A stretch of DNA of 64,000 bases from Candidatus Didemnitutus sp. (GCA_017991595.1 JAGOQJ010000005.1:124001-188000), one strand, 5' to 3'. Positions 29,608 to 38,395 are shown, counted from the stretch's first letter. The notes: generated from the letters alone by a model not told the origin. Program-made: numbers and translations.

Positions 29608-31009
29608 AGCGCGTAATTTCTTGAATGAAAGTTAATTTCAAATCACCTACCGGGCCGTTACGTTGCTTGGCAACGATTAAGTCCGCGGCGTTGGCCGCAG
29701 TTTGGAATTTTTCGTCGGCATCCTTGGGGCGGGACAGCATCAGAACCACGTCGGCGTCTTGCTCGATCGAGCCGGATTCGCGCAGGTCCGACAGACGGGG
29801 CGTGCGGTTCTCCTTCTCAGAAGAGCGGTTAAGCTGGGACAGGACAAGGACGGGCAGGTCGAGTTCCTTGGCCATGGCCTTTAATCCGCGGGAGACCTCG
29901 GCAACCTGCTGCTCGCGCGGGGCGCGCGGATCGGTGCCGTTCAGCAATTGCAAGTAGTCGACGATAATCAGCCCGAGCTTCTTGCGGGCGTAGATGCGGC
30001 GGGCCTTCGCGCGCATCTCCATGATCGTGAGATTGGAGGAATCGTCGATCAGGATGGGAGCCTTCTTGAACTCCTCCGCGGTGCGACCGAGGGCGTTGAC
30101 CTCCTCGCCATTCTTGCTGACCAAGCCGTCGCGCAGCAGCTTCAAGTTCACCCGCGAACGCGAGCACAGCATACGCAGGGCGAGCTGCGAAGCGCTCATT
30201 TCGAGCGAGAAGATCAGGGTCGGCACCGGATCGCCTTTTTTGGGCAGAGCGGCAGATTCCGCGATGTTCAACGCAAAGGAGGTCTTACCCATCGAGGGGC
30301 GCGCCGCGATGATGATCATTTCCTGCCGCTGGAAGCCGAAGGTCATTTGGTCGAGGTCCTTGAACCCCGACGTCACGCCCGTCAGCTCGCCCTTCTTCAT
30401 GAGGAGCTTCGCGATGACGGTGTTGGCGTCCTTCATCGCGTCCTTGATCTCCGCGGCGGAGTCGCTGACGCGATCCTGCGTGACTTTGAAAAGATCCTGC
30501 TCCACGCGGTCGATGAATTCCTCCAGTCCGCCCGTGAAGCTGTAGCACTGCTCGACCGCTCCGGTGGCCGCCTTGATCAACTCGCGCAGCAGGTGCTTCT
30601 CACGCACCTTTTCGATGAAGTAACCGGCGTGCGCGGTCGTCGGAATCTTGCCCGTGATCTGGATGAGATAAGGCAAGCCGCCGATCGCCTCGAGGTGGCG
30701 GCGCGTCCGCAGCTCCTCGGCCAGCATCTCCAGCGTCACCGGCGGCGACTTCTGGTAGAGATCGACCATCGTCTCGAAGATGAGGCGGTTCGCCGCGGAG
30801 AAAAAGGAATCGGCCGACACGCGGGACTCCATGCAGCGCGCGATGGTGTCGCTGCCATCGAGCAAGCAGCAGGCAATGACGTGCTGCTCCGCCTCCTCGC
30901 TCCACGGCATCTCCCGGCCGCTGGCGGCCAAGGCGGCCGACACTTCTGCGCGCAAAGCGCTGCGGCGCGAGGTCGGACGTTCGGGATTATCGGGGCCAGG
31001 CTGAACCAT
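29588..31009 (-). CDS. dnaB: Replicative DNA helicase DnaB
   Basis: A hexameric RecA-fold helicase that unwinds DNA at the fork. The N-terminal primase-interaction domain includes WSEEAEQHVIACCLLDG and YLIQITGKIPTTAHAGYFIE. The core has Walker A ARPSMGKTSFALNIA, the H2/Walker B region KLGLIIVDYLQLLNG, and the later motifs LSQLNRSSE and DADVVLMLSRP. The ATG at 31009 (473 residues) is preferred; a GTG at 31063 would add 18 residues with atypical codons, and neither has a clear ribosome-binding site. It overlaps the bamA TTG start by 20 bases. The rplI-dnaB order is the common bacterial arrangement. Confidence 0.95.
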   Translation of the reverse strand: MVQPGPDNPERPTSRRSALRAEVSAALAASGREMPWSEEAEQHVIACCLLDGSDTIARCMESRVSADSFFSAANRLIFETMVDLYQKSPPVTLEMLAEELRTRRHLEAIGGLPYLIQITGKIPTTAHAGYFIEKVREKHLLRELIKAATGAVEQCYSFTGGLEEFIDRVEQDLFKVTQDRVSDSAAEIKDAMKDANTVIAKLLMKKGELTGVTSGFKDLDQMTFGFQRQEMIIIAARPSMGKTSFALNIAESAALPKKGDPVPTLIFSLEMSASQLALRMLCSRSRVNLKLLRDGLVSKNGEEVNALGRTAEEFKKAPILIDDSSNLTIMEMRAKARRIYARKKLGLIIVDYLQLLNGTDPRAPREQQVAEVSRGLKAMAKELDLPVLVLSQLNRSSEKENRTPRLSDLRESGSIEQDADVVLMLSRPKDADEKFQTAANAADLIVAKQRNGPVGDLKLTFIQEITRFENFTP

Positions 31010-31158
31010 CGAAGGTGCAGTTGTTGCGGGCCCGGACGATGCCGGCAATCCCGGATTGTGCACAAATTTTTGAACAGCGCTTGTGAAGAAGCCCGGACAT
31101 CGCGCCCGCCTGCTTTCCGTCGTGCGACAGTGCGGTCGCGATCACGCGCGAGGGCATG

Positions 31159-31187
31159 AAAAAAGCCGCGACTCGCGTCGCGGCTTT
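31159..31187 (-). terminator. Terminator after rplI
   Basis: The stem AAAGCCGCGAC / GTCGCGGCTTT carries a T tract on the minus strand and starts about 30 bases past the rplI stop. It separates the ribosomal-protein unit from dnaB. Confidence 0.87.
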
Positions 31188-31215
31188 GCAAAGGGAACGG
31201 CGTTCGATCGGGAAC

Positions 31216-31752
31216 TCAGGCCTTCGGCTCGCGGGTGCGACGGGCGGGACGCTCCGACTTCTCGGCGGGCGCGGCTTCGCTCGCGACCGGGATGATCGGG
31301 TTTTCGGACACCACTTCGAACGAGATTTCGACGGAGACCTCGGGGTGCAGCTTGATCGTGACCTCGTGCTTGCCGAGAGTCTTGACCGGCTGACCGAGGT
31401 GGATGCGACGCTTTTCGATCTCGATGCCGGCGGCGACGAGCTTGTCGTGCAGGTCGTTCGTGGTGACGGCGCCGAAGAGCTTGCCGCCCTCGCCCGTCTT
31501 CACGGCGATGGCGATGTTGGCCTTCTTGAGTTTCTCGGCGAGCTCTTGCGCGCCGTTGAGTTCCTTGGCTTCGCGGAGACCGCGGGCCTTCTTGAGGGCT
31601 TCAACCTGCTTGCGGTTGGAGACGGTGAGAGGAACCGCCATGCCTTGCGGCAGGAGGAAATTACGCGCGTAGCCGGCGCGGACTTTGACCTGGTCGCCTT
31701 CGGCACCGAGGCCGTCGACCGGTTTGAGGAGGAGCACTTCGCTGTGAGCCAT
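31216..31752 (-). CDS. rplI: 50S ribosomal protein L9
   Basis: Binds 23S rRNA at the base of the L1 stalk. The 178-residue protein starts MAHSEVLLLKPVDGLGAEGD and has VKVRAGYARNFLLPQGMA, the L9 signature. A central helix and a C-terminal domain with EGGKLFGAVTTNDLHDKL and HEVTIKLHPEVSVEISFEVV follow. A charged extension of about 25 residues (PAEKSERPARRTREPKA) makes it longer than the 150-residue standard. It is last in rplY-pth-rpsF-ssb-rplI, 50 bases after ssb, with no rpsR between them. Confidence 0.97.
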   Translation of the reverse strand: MAHSEVLLLKPVDGLGAEGDQVKVRAGYARNFLLPQGMAVPLTVSNRKQVEALKKARGLREAKELNGAQELAEKLKKANIAIAVKTGEGGKLFGAVTTNDLHDKLVAAGIEIEKRRIHLGQPVKTLGKHEVTIKLHPEVSVEISFEVVSENPIIPVASEAAPAEKSERPARRTREPKA

Positions 31753-31802
31753 TTTCGGACGTTGTTGGGTTGTTTCTTGTAAGGGTGAACGCGGGCCGCG
31801 GA

Positions 31803-32279
31803 TCAGAACGGCACGTCTTCGTCGAGATTCTCCTGCTGGGCCGGAGCCGGACGGCTCGGGGCACTGGCACGGGGAGCGGGGGCGGTGTAGCCGCGGCTCT
31901 CGCCGCCGCCTTCCCCACCCTCACCGCCGCGGCCACCGGCGCCACCGCCGCTGCCGAGGAACTGGAAGTTTTCGCAGACGACTTTCATGCGGCTGCGTTT
32001 TTCCTTCGTGTTCTTGTCTTCCCACTGGTCGAGGCGCAGACGGCCTTCGACGAAGAGCGGGCGGCCCTTGGTGCAATACTTGGAGATGTTCTCGCCGGCC
32101 TTGCCCCAGGCTTCGATGTCAATGTAGGTCACCTCTTCGCGGTCCGCGCCGGACTCGTCGCGGAACTTGCGGTTCACGGCGAGCGAGAAGGTGCAGATGG
32201 CGGTGCCCTTGGGCGTGACCCGGAGTTCCGGATCGCGCGTCAGGTTGCCGATGAGCATGACTTTGTTGAGATTGGCCAT
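31803..32279 (-). CDS. ssb: Single-stranded DNA-binding protein
   Basis: Coats single-stranded DNA in replication and repair. The 158-residue protein has an OB fold: NLNKVMLIGNLTRDPELRVT, then AICTFSLAVNRKF, VTYIDIEAWGKAGENISKYC and GRPLFVEGRLRLDQWED. A Gly/Ala/Pro-rich linker leads to the partner-binding acidic tip DEDVPF. It sits between rpsF and rplI, as in most bacteria. Confidence 0.97.
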   Translation of the reverse strand: MANLNKVMLIGNLTRDPELRVTPKGTAICTFSLAVNRKFRDESGADREEVTYIDIEAWGKAGENISKYCTKGRPLFVEGRLRLDQWEDKNTKEKRSRMKVVCENFQFLGSGGGAGGRGGEGGEGGGESRGYTAPAPRASAPSRPAPAQQENLDEDVPF

Positions 32280-32312
32280 GGGGGTGAAGCGCGGGGCGCG
32301 TTCGGGTTGAGC

Positions 32313-32609
32313 TTAGGCCTTTTCGACGAGGGCGCGGTAAACGCTGTCGTTGAGGCGGAGGCGCTCGTGGAGCTGCGCGGTCGCCTCGGCCGGGGCCGAG
32401 AAATTGACCTGCACGTAGACGCCGGCGGGGAACTTGTCGTCGGTGACGCGCACGAAGTCGCGGCGGCCGAGCTGCTCGACGGCGGTGACTTCGCCGTGCA
32501 CGGCGGCGATTTCCTTCTTCACGCCTTCGATGATCTGGTCGACGGAGTCTTCCTTGCCCCGGTTATCGAGGATGAAGGTGGCTTTATAATTACGCTTGTT
32601 GGGATTCAT
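32313..32609 (-). CDS. rpsF: 30S ribosomal protein S6
   Basis: A small-subunit protein that pairs with S18 on 16S rRNA. The 98-residue product starts MNPNKRNYKATFILDNRGKE and contains VTAVEQLGRRDFVRVTDDKF and the beta strand VYVQVNFSAP, consistent with S6. Its first 20 bases overlap the end of pth, and ssb follows 33 bases later. The usual partner gene rpsR is not in this operon. Confidence 0.92.
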   Translation of the reverse strand: MNPNKRNYKATFILDNRGKEDSVDQIIEGVKKEIAAVHGEVTAVEQLGRRDFVRVTDDKFPAGVYVQVNFSAPAEATAQLHERLRLNDSVYRALVEKA

Positions 32610-33189
32610 TGCGGTCTCTGCGATTGAGTCGATTCATCGCGTCGGCGGGGCTGCAGGTGAAGAGCAGGCGGGCGCCTTCGGCGAAAAATTTCAGGTTTTG
32701 ATCGATGATTGTTTTTTCTGCGGGGGAGAACTTTCCGAGCACATAGTCGGCGAGGTCCATGCCGGACGGGCGGTCGAAGCCGATGCCGAGCCGGTAACGG
32801 ACGAATCCGTTGCCGAGGTGCTCGAGCAGGCTGGCGATGCCGTTGTGGCCGCCGGCGGAACCGGCAACCGACAGTTTCACGCGGCCGAGGTCGACGTTGA
32901 TCTCGTCGTAGGCCACCGCGAGGGACTCGACCGGGAGCTTATGGAAGTCGAGCAGCCGGCGCAGGGCGCGGCCACTCTCGTTCATGTAAGTCTGCGGTTT
33001 GACGAGCCAGCGGGTCTCGCCGGGGCGGACATTCCAGCGTGCGATTTCGGCCTCGAAGCGCGGCTCATGTTTCCACGAGAGCCCTTCGGCGGCAGCGAGC
33101 GTCTCAACGACGGTGAAACCGAGGTTGTGGCGCGTGCCTTCGTATTTCGCACCGGGATTGCCCAGTCCTGCGAGGAGCGTGACGGACAT
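32590..33189 (-). CDS. pth: Peptidyl-tRNA hydrolase
   Basis: Releases peptides from prematurely dropped peptidyl-tRNAs. The 199-residue protein has the opening LLAGLGNPGAKYEGTRHNLG, which holds the catalytic His and Asn. It continues with KPQTYMNESGRALRRLLDF, SLAVAYDEINVDLGRVKL (catalytic Asp region) and GSAGGHNGIASLLEHLG. It is 60 bases downstream of rplY, the common pairing, and overlaps rpsF by 20 bases, suggesting coupled translation. Confidence 0.97.
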   Translation of the reverse strand: MSVTLLAGLGNPGAKYEGTRHNLGFTVVETLAAAEGLSWKHEPRFEAEIARWNVRPGETRWLVKPQTYMNESGRALRRLLDFHKLPVESLAVAYDEINVDLGRVKLSVAGSAGGHNGIASLLEHLGNGFVRYRLGIGFDRPSGMDLADYVLGKFSPAEKTIIDQNLKFFAEGARLLFTCSPADAMNRLNRRDRNESQQA

Positions 33190-33249
33190 GACTCAAAGAA
33201 CGTGCTGCAACGCAATACGCCGCGCGGGCGGCGCATCGCGGGAAAGGAA

Positions 33250-33978
33250 TTACTTCTTGGCCGGGGCGGCGGCCTTCGCGTCCTTGGCCGGAGCGGCGGC
33301 AGTGGCCTTCGCATCGGCAGCCGGGGCGGCAGCGGGCGCGGCGGCACCAGCGGCCGGGGCGGCAGCACCAGCAGCAGGAGCGGCGGCGGCCTCGGGCGTG
33401 ACGGCGGCGACTTCCTCGGCCGGCGGAGCAACGCAGAGGACGACGGCTTGGTGCTTGTCGTCGAGGAACTCGACGCCAGCGACCGGCTTCAGGCCGCTCA
33501 CGTGGATGGCCTCGCCGACCTTGAGCTCGGTGACATCGACTTCGATGACCGGCGGCAGATCCTGCGGCAAGCAGCGGATGCGGAGGCGGTGCGAAGCGGT
33601 CTCGAGGATGCCGCCTTCGTTCTTCACGCCGGTGGACTCACCGATGATGCTGATGGCGACGTTAATCACCATCTTCTCGTTTTCCTTCACTTCCTGAAGG
33701 TCGACGTGCAGGTAGCGATCGGTGATCGGGTCGCGCTGGACTTCCTGGAGGAAGGAGAGCGCGGCGGCGCCGGTATCGCGCTTCAATTCGATCAGCGCGG
33801 CGCGGCCGGCGATCTCCTTGAGAAGCTTGACGAAATCAGGCGAGCTGACGGCCAGAGTTTCGGGGTTGGTGTGCTTTCCGTAGAGGATGGCCGGGATTTT
33901 GTCGGCCTTACGGAGACGCCGGGAGGCGCTGCGACCTGTGCCCTCGCGGGCCGTGACGGTGAGTTGGTATTTCTTCAT
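33250..33978 (-). CDS. rplY: 50S ribosomal protein L25/Ctc with low-complexity tail
   Basis: A 5S rRNA-binding protein of the long (Ctc) form. The N-terminal L25 domain (1-95) reads YQLTVTAREGTGRSASRRLR and KIPAILYGKHTNPETLAVS. The C-terminal TL5-type domain (about 100-190) includes RLRIRCLPQDLPPVIEVDVT and AIHVSGLKPVAGVEFLDD. The last 50 residues are an Ala/Pro/Lys-rich low-complexity tail (repeats of PAAGAA, ending AKKDAKA-like residues) unlike standard L25. It heads the unit rplY-pth-rpsF-ssb-rplI. Confidence 0.94.
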   Translation of the reverse strand: MKKYQLTVTAREGTGRSASRRLRKADKIPAILYGKHTNPETLAVSSPDFVKLLKEIAGRAALIELKRDTGAAALSFLQEVQRDPITDRYLHVDLQEVKENEKMVINVAISIIGESTGVKNEGGILETASHRLRIRCLPQDLPPVIEVDVTELKVGEAIHVSGLKPVAGVEFLDDKHQAVVLCVAPPAEEVAAVTPEAAAAPAAGAAAPAAGAAAPAAAPAADAKATAAAPAKDAKAAAPAKK

Positions 33979-34130
33979 AGCTTTCGTTCCCCCTGTGACT
34001 CCGGAATTGGAGGCAGGCGTAGTGGAAAAGAGGCCGAAGTTGAGCGACCGCCCCGGGGTGAAGCAAACAAATCTTTCGCCGGCCGGGCGGAAACGCCGGT
34101 TTTTACAAACTCGCCTGCGCTCGCTCCAAC

Positions 34131-34154
34131 AAAAAACCCGCGGAGGCGCGGGTT
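34131..34154 (-). terminator. Terminator of tRNA-Asn
   Basis: On the minus strand AACCCGCGCCTCCGCGGGTTTTTT forms a short G+C-rich stem with a T tract, starting a few bases past the tRNA-Asn CCA. Confidence 0.82.
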
Positions 34155-34160
34155 ATAGCG

Positions 34161-34235
<75 letters not shown>

Positions 34236-34266
34236 ACGTGGCTCCTTTTCGCAAAGGAAGGGCCAA

Positions 34267-34293
34267 AAAGTAGGCGGCCCGCAGCGTTGTCAA
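34267..34293 (-). promoter_or_regulatory. Candidate promoter of tRNA-Asn
   Basis: On the minus strand TTGACA (34293-34288), a 15-base spacer and TACTTT (34272-34267) lie about 32 bases before the tRNA. The layout matches that of the tRNA-Lys promoter at 19132-19158. Confidence 0.5.
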
Positions 34294-34344
34294 TAGCCGA
34301 CTTCGCATTCCGCGTCACCACCCGCATCTCCGCCCGCACAAACG

Positions 34345-34375
34345 AAAAACGCGCAGCGGCAAGACCGCTGCGCGT
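34345..34375 (-). terminator. Terminator of the prolyl isomerase gene
   Basis: On the minus strand the stem ACGCGCAGCGG / CCGCTGCGCGT is followed by TTTTCG. It starts about 20 bases past the stop at 34395. Confidence 0.82.
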
Positions 34376-34394
34376 CGGAAAACGACGACTGAAA

Positions 34395-35306
34395 TCAGGA
34401 GCCGAAATAGGTCGTGTCGAACGTGGGCTTGGCGTCGTTCGTGAGCTGCTCGAGGTAGGCCTGCACGCGCTGCTGGCGCTCCGCGCGCTCCAATGTGGGA
34501 CGGACTTCCTCGAACGGGGCCGCGCCGCGCGAATCGACGCGGATGAGGTGGAAGCCGAATTGCGTGCGCACGGGCTCGCTCACCGCACCGACGGCCGCGG
34601 TGAACGCCGTCTGCTCGAACTCGGGCACCATCTGCCCGCGGGCGAACTCGCCGAGGCTGCCGCCGTTGGCGCCGGAGCCGACGTCGTCGGACTCAGTCTT
34701 GGCCAATTCTTCGAAGGAAGCTCCGCCTTCGATCTTCTTGCGCAGGTTTTCGGCCTTGGCCTTGGCCTCTTCCTCGGTCAGCTCAGGCTTGCCGGGCTGG
34801 GCCGCAGGGCTGCCCTTGAAGGCGATCAGGATGTGCCGCGCATTGGCCTTCTCGTATTGGGCCTTGTTGGCCTCGTAAGTCTGACGCAGGGCGGCCTCGT
34901 CGAGCGTGAAGGAAGCCTGCACGCGCTGGACCAGGGCGTTGGCGACGAGGTTGTCGCGCATCATGTCGAGCTGGGTCTGTATCTCAGGCGAGCGGTCGAG
35001 GCCTTGCTCGCGGCCGGCGGCGGCGAGCAACTTCATGCGCAACACGTCCTGCGCGAACTGACGCTTGCCGGGGCCGAGCGCGTATTGCTGATACTCGTTG
35101 GGCAGGGAGCGGATGGCGTTCTCAAATTCGGAACGGCGCACTTCGATGGCGCCGGCGGAGATCACCACCGGATCAGCGGGGGCCGGAGCGGCGACGGGAG
35201 CCGCTTCGGGCGTCGCAGGAACGGCGGGAGCGGCGGCGGGAGTTTGGGCTTGCGCGGTGCCGATGACGAGCACTGCGGCGAGAGCGAAGAGGGCGGATTT
35301 TTGCAT
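34395..35306 (-). CDS. Parvulin-type peptidyl-prolyl cis-trans isomerase
   Basis: A periplasmic folding catalyst of the SurA/PrsA type. The 303-residue protein starts MQKSALFALAAVLVIGTAQA (signal peptide); the frame runs further upstream without a leader. An Ala/Pro-rich linker (about 20-55) precedes an N-terminal chaperone helix region. The parvulin domain (about 150-260) has NARHILIAFKGSPAAQPGK, GGASFEELAKTESDD, GSGANGGSLGEFARGQMVPE and VRTQFGFHLIRVDSRG, with the family's conserved His, Gly-Gly and Phe residues. It is a single-gene unit divergent from the LacI regulator. Likely substrates are outer-membrane proteins such as the TBDRs (inference). Confidence 0.93.
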   Translation of the reverse strand: MQKSALFALAAVLVIGTAQAQTPAAAPAVPATPEAAPVAAPAPADPVVISAGAIEVRRSEFENAIRSLPNEYQQYALGPGKRQFAQDVLRMKLLAAAGREQGLDRSPEIQTQLDMMRDNLVANALVQRVQASFTLDEAALRQTYEANKAQYEKANARHILIAFKGSPAAQPGKPELTEEEAKAKAENLRKKIEGGASFEELAKTESDDVGSGANGGSLGEFARGQMVPEFEQTAFTAAVGAVSEPVRTQFGFHLIRVDSRGAAPFEEVRPTLERAERQQRVQAYLEQLTNDAKPTFDTTYFGS

Positions 35307-35477
35307 ACGGAAACTGCACACCATGCACACACTCCCGGCCCGCGTCCAGCGCCGAGGTGACGCCGCCGGCGCGAGGACCGGGTGGCCGGGTTGCCATGCC
35401 GCACGGGGCACATTTCGCCGCTGAGGAGGAGCGCCCTGCCCCACCAGCCGGAGTGCGCCGGTCGCCCTTCCATCGCG

Positions 35478-35510
35478 CTAATATTAGATTGAAAACGATG
35501 ATAACTATCA
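35478..35510. promoter_or_regulatory. A/T-rich operator-like site A upstream of lacI-type gene
   Basis: TGATAACTATCA (35499-35510) is a near-palindrome 15 bases before the regulator's ATG, and CTAATATTAG (35478-35487) is a perfect palindrome just upstream. It matches related sites at 36611, 49120, 51230 and 61151 and would suit autoregulation. Regulator identity is inferred. Confidence 0.5.
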
Positions 35511-35524
35511 GAGGATGTCCGGAC

Positions 35525-36574
35525 ATGCGCCCCAGAAAAAAGGTCTCCCAACAGAAGATCGCCAAGGATCTGGGAGTGTCCCAAGCCCTCGTCTCGCTGA
35601 CGCTCAACGGCCGGAAGGACGGGATCAATCCCGAGACCTACAAGAAAATCTGGGAGCACGCCATCAGCCTCGGCTACCAGCCGAAAGGCATGAAATTCGA
35701 GCAGTCGCCGCGCGAGGCGCGTGTGCGACAAGTGGGCTTCATCCTCCGTGCAGGCCTGAACATTCACACGCAAGGCAGCTATTTCAGCCATGTGCTCCAC
35801 GGCCTCCACTCGGCGCTCGCGGAGCGCGGCTTCGCGGCGGTGTTCCTCGGCTCGGAAGACACGCTCACCAAGGAGCGCCTGGCGCAATTCTTCCACACAG
35901 GCCACGCTCTGCAGGGCATCGTGCTTTTCGGCGAGGTCGCCGCGCCTTTTCTCAACCAGCTGCGCCAGCTCGAGCGCCGCTTGGTGGCGGTCTCGGCGCG
36001 CCACACCGGCATGTGCCATTCCGTGGTCGGCAACGAGCCGCAGGCGCTCGAATCGCTCGTGCGTCATCTGCATGCGGCAGGCCACACGCGCTTCGGCTGG
36101 CTCGGCGGCAACGTCGGGCTCGGCCGCCACGAGGCGCGCTACCAGGCCTTCATCGCCGCCGTGAAAAATTGCGGTCTCAAGCCCGATCCGCGCTATGCCG
36201 TCTTCCTCAAGGAAGGCGACCGTGCCGCCGGCGTGGAGGCGATGTTGCAGATGGTGCCGTTCGCGCGGCGCAAGGATTTTCCGACCGCGTTCATCACCTA
36301 CAACATCAGCACCGCCTCGGGCGCCATCAAGGCGCTGGAACGCGAGCGTATCGCCGTGCCGGGCGACGTGAGCATCGCCGCCGCCGACTACTCGCCCACC
36401 GCCGAAACGGAGACGCCGCGCATCACTGCCGCGGGCTGCTCCGCGGAGAAGCTGGGACGCGCCGCGGCCAAGCTCGTGCTCGATTCCACCGGGGCCGATG
36501 ACGAGAGTTTTCACGACTTGATCCTGCCCTCGCAACTGTTCGCGGGCGACTCGACGGGACCGGCGGCGCGCTGA
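35525..36574 (+). CDS. LacI-family transcriptional regulator
   Basis: A 349-residue sugar-responsive DNA-binding protein. The N-terminal helix-turn-helix reads KVSQQKIAKDLGVSQALVSL, with the hinge helix region GYQPKGM ending near residue 60. The periplasmic-binding-protein fold follows (about 65-345): VGFILRAGLNIHTQGSYFSH, ALQGIVLFGEVAAPFL, RFGWLGGNVGLGRHEARYQA and ALERERIAVPGDVSIAAADY are typical. The ATG at 35525 was chosen because the HTH begins directly after it; the frame upstream is not protein-like. An A/T-rich near-palindrome lies 15 bases upstream, and a similar one precedes the symporter operon that follows. It is the probable local regulator of the polysaccharide genes. Confidence 0.93.
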   Translation: MRPRKKVSQQKIAKDLGVSQALVSLTLNGRKDGINPETYKKIWEHAISLGYQPKGMKFEQSPREARVRQVGFILRAGLNIHTQGSYFSHVLHGLHSALAERGFAAVFLGSEDTLTKERLAQFFHTGHALQGIVLFGEVAAPFLNQLRQLERRLVAVSARHTGMCHSVVGNEPQALESLVRHLHAAGHTRFGWLGGNVGLGRHEARYQAFIAAVKNCGLKPDPRYAVFLKEGDRAAGVEAMLQMVPFARRKDFPTAFITYNISTASGAIKALERERIAVPGDVSIAAADYSPTAETETPRITAAGCSAEKLGRAAAKLVLDSTGADDESFHDLILPSQLFAGDSTGPAAR

Positions 36575-36610
36575 TTTTTTTGCCTGCGACAGCCTTTTAG
36601 GCTTGGCGGC

Positions 36611-36626
36611 TAATAATTATTATCAT
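36611..36626. promoter_or_regulatory. A/T-rich operator-like site B upstream of symporter-TBDR operon
   Basis: TAATAATTATTATCAT lies 24 bases before the symporter ATG in otherwise G+C-rich DNA. It shares the TATCA half-site of sites A, D and E. Read as 7-1-7 it also resembles a Fur box (TAATAAT-T-ATTATCA), so the bound regulator is open. Confidence 0.5.
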
Positions 36627-36649
36627 TTGTTCGTCGGGCTGCCCTCCCC

Positions 36650-38395
36650 ATGACACCCTACGATTACGCCGTCCTGGCCTTCTACTTCGTCTTCATGATC
36701 GTGATCAGCTGGGTCTTCCGGCGCTTCATCACGAATGTGAGCGACTACTTCCGCAGCGGCGGACAGGTGCTCTGGTGGATGGCCGGCGGGTCGGCGTTCA
36801 TGGTCTCCTTCAGCGCGTGGACCTTCACCGGAGCGGCGAGCCGCGCCTACAACGACGGCTGGCCCATCGCCATCATCTACGTGGCGAACGCCGTCGGTTT
36901 CTTCATGAACGCCGCCTACTTCGGGCCGAAGCTGCGACAGTTGCGCGTCATCACCGCGATGGAGGCGGTGCGCCAGCGCTTCGGCCGCGCGAGCGAGCAG
37001 ACCTTCACATGGATCACGCTGCCTTTGCAGATGCTGACGGCGGGCATCTGGCTTTACGGTTTGGGCGTGTTCTTCGCGGCGGCCTTCGAGATGGATGTGT
37101 GGATCACCATCACGGTGACGGGCGTCGCGGTGCTCTTGATCGCGCTGCTCGGCGGCAGCTGGGCCGTGCTGGCCAGCGACTTCATCCAAGTGCTGATCCT
37201 CATGCCGGTGACGGTCGTCACCACGGTGCTCGCCATCTCGCACATCGGCGGTCTGTCGGAGATGATGACCAAACTAGCACCGACCACGCTCAATCTGCAG
37301 AAGCTGGCCAACGACGACTTCCTTCTCTTCTGGTGCGTCGCGATCCTGTTCAAACAGTTTCTCTCGACGAACAACATCAACGACGCGTCGCGCTACCTCT
37401 GCGTCAAGGACGGCAGCCACGCGCGGAAGGCCGCCATCCTCGCCGCCTGCCTCTTCCTCGTCGGCATCGTCATCTGGTTCATCCCGCCGATGATCGCCAC
37501 GATCACGCATCCGGATCTCGCCAGCACCTTCCCGTCGCTCAAGGAACCGGCCGAAGGCTCGTTCTTCGCCATCGCGCAGACGGTCTTCCCCGTCGGTATG
37601 CTGGGTCTGCTCGTCAGCGGCATCTTCGCTGCCACGATGTCTTCGATGGACGCAGGTCTGAACAAGAACGCCGGCGTCTTCATCAAGAATTTCTACCAGC
37701 CCATCCTGCGCCCGAAGGCCAACGAACAGGAGCTGCTCCGCGCCGGCAAGGCCACCACCGTCGTCCTCGGTTTCATCGTGATCGGCGTAGCGCTGTTCTA
37801 CAGTTCGCTGAAGGACCTCACCCTCTTCGAGCTGATGCTGAAGTTCCAGATCCTGGTGTCGATGCCCTACATCGTGCCCCTGGTGCTCGGCCTGCTCATC
37901 CGACGCACGCCAGCTTGGTCCGGTTGGTCGACCGTCGTCGTGTGCTTCATCGTGAGCTACCTCACCGAGCGCTATCTCGACGTCGCCTGGGCCGCGCAGA
38001 AGTTCGGCGTGATCGACGACGTCACCACTTGGGAACGCCAGAATTGGGAGCAAGGCGTCGGCGTCTTCACCATCCTCGCCGCCGGCATCGCGTGGTTCCT
38101 GTTCACGAAACTTTTCTACAAGCACGAGCGCCCCGAGCAGAAGGCAGCCATCGACAAGTTCTGCCACAACCTCGCCACCCCCGTGGATTACGAGAAGGAA
38201 GAAGGCAAGGCCGGCACGGACGACAAGCAGTCCTGGCTCATCGGCTGGCTGTGCCTGCCCTACGGCGGTGTTGTGATGCTCATGGCGCTGATCCCCAACC
38301 CGCTCATCGGCCGGCTCTCGTTCATCTTCTGCGGCGCCGCCGTGACCGTCATCGGCTGGCTGCTCGTGAAGCAGGCCCGCCGCCCCGCCCGTTAA
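36650..38395 (+). CDS. Sodium:solute symporter family transporter
   Basis: A 581-residue inner-membrane SSS-family cotransporter with about 14 membrane helices, starting DYAVLAFYFVFMIVISWVF. Typical SSS features are the early WWMAGGSAFMVSFSAWTFTG segment (substrate and sodium site region), IYVANAVGFFMNAAYFGPKL, and the central GLLVSGIFAATMSSMDAGLN with the Ser-rich sodium-binding helix 8. Substrates in the family include sugars, uronates and sialic acid, and specificity cannot be read from sequence alone. It is first in an operon with the TBDR at 38422 (26-base gap) and has an operator-like site 24 bases upstream, which points to uptake of the monomer released by the local lyases. Confidence 0.93.
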   Translation: MTPYDYAVLAFYFVFMIVISWVFRRFITNVSDYFRSGGQVLWWMAGGSAFMVSFSAWTFTGAASRAYNDGWPIAIIYVANAVGFFMNAAYFGPKLRQLRVITAMEAVRQRFGRASEQTFTWITLPLQMLTAGIWLYGLGVFFAAAFEMDVWITITVTGVAVLLIALLGGSWAVLASDFIQVLILMPVTVVTTVLAISHIGGLSEMMTKLAPTTLNLQKLANDDFLLFWCVAILFKQFLSTNNINDASRYLCVKDGSHARKAAILAACLFLVGIVIWFIPPMIATITHPDLASTFPSLKEPAEGSFFAIAQTVFPVGMLGLLVSGIFAATMSSMDAGLNKNAGVFIKNFYQPILRPKANEQELLRAGKATTVVLGFIVIGVALFYSSLKDLTLFELMLKFQILVSMPYIVPLVLGLLIRRTPAWSGWSTVVVCFIVSYLTERYLDVAWAAQKFGVIDDVTTWERQNWEQGVGVFTILAAGIAWFLFTKLFYKHERPEQKAAIDKFCHNLATPVDYEKEEGKAGTDDKQSWLIGWLCLPYGGVVMLMALIPNPLIGRLSFIFCGAAVTVIGWLLVKQARRPAR

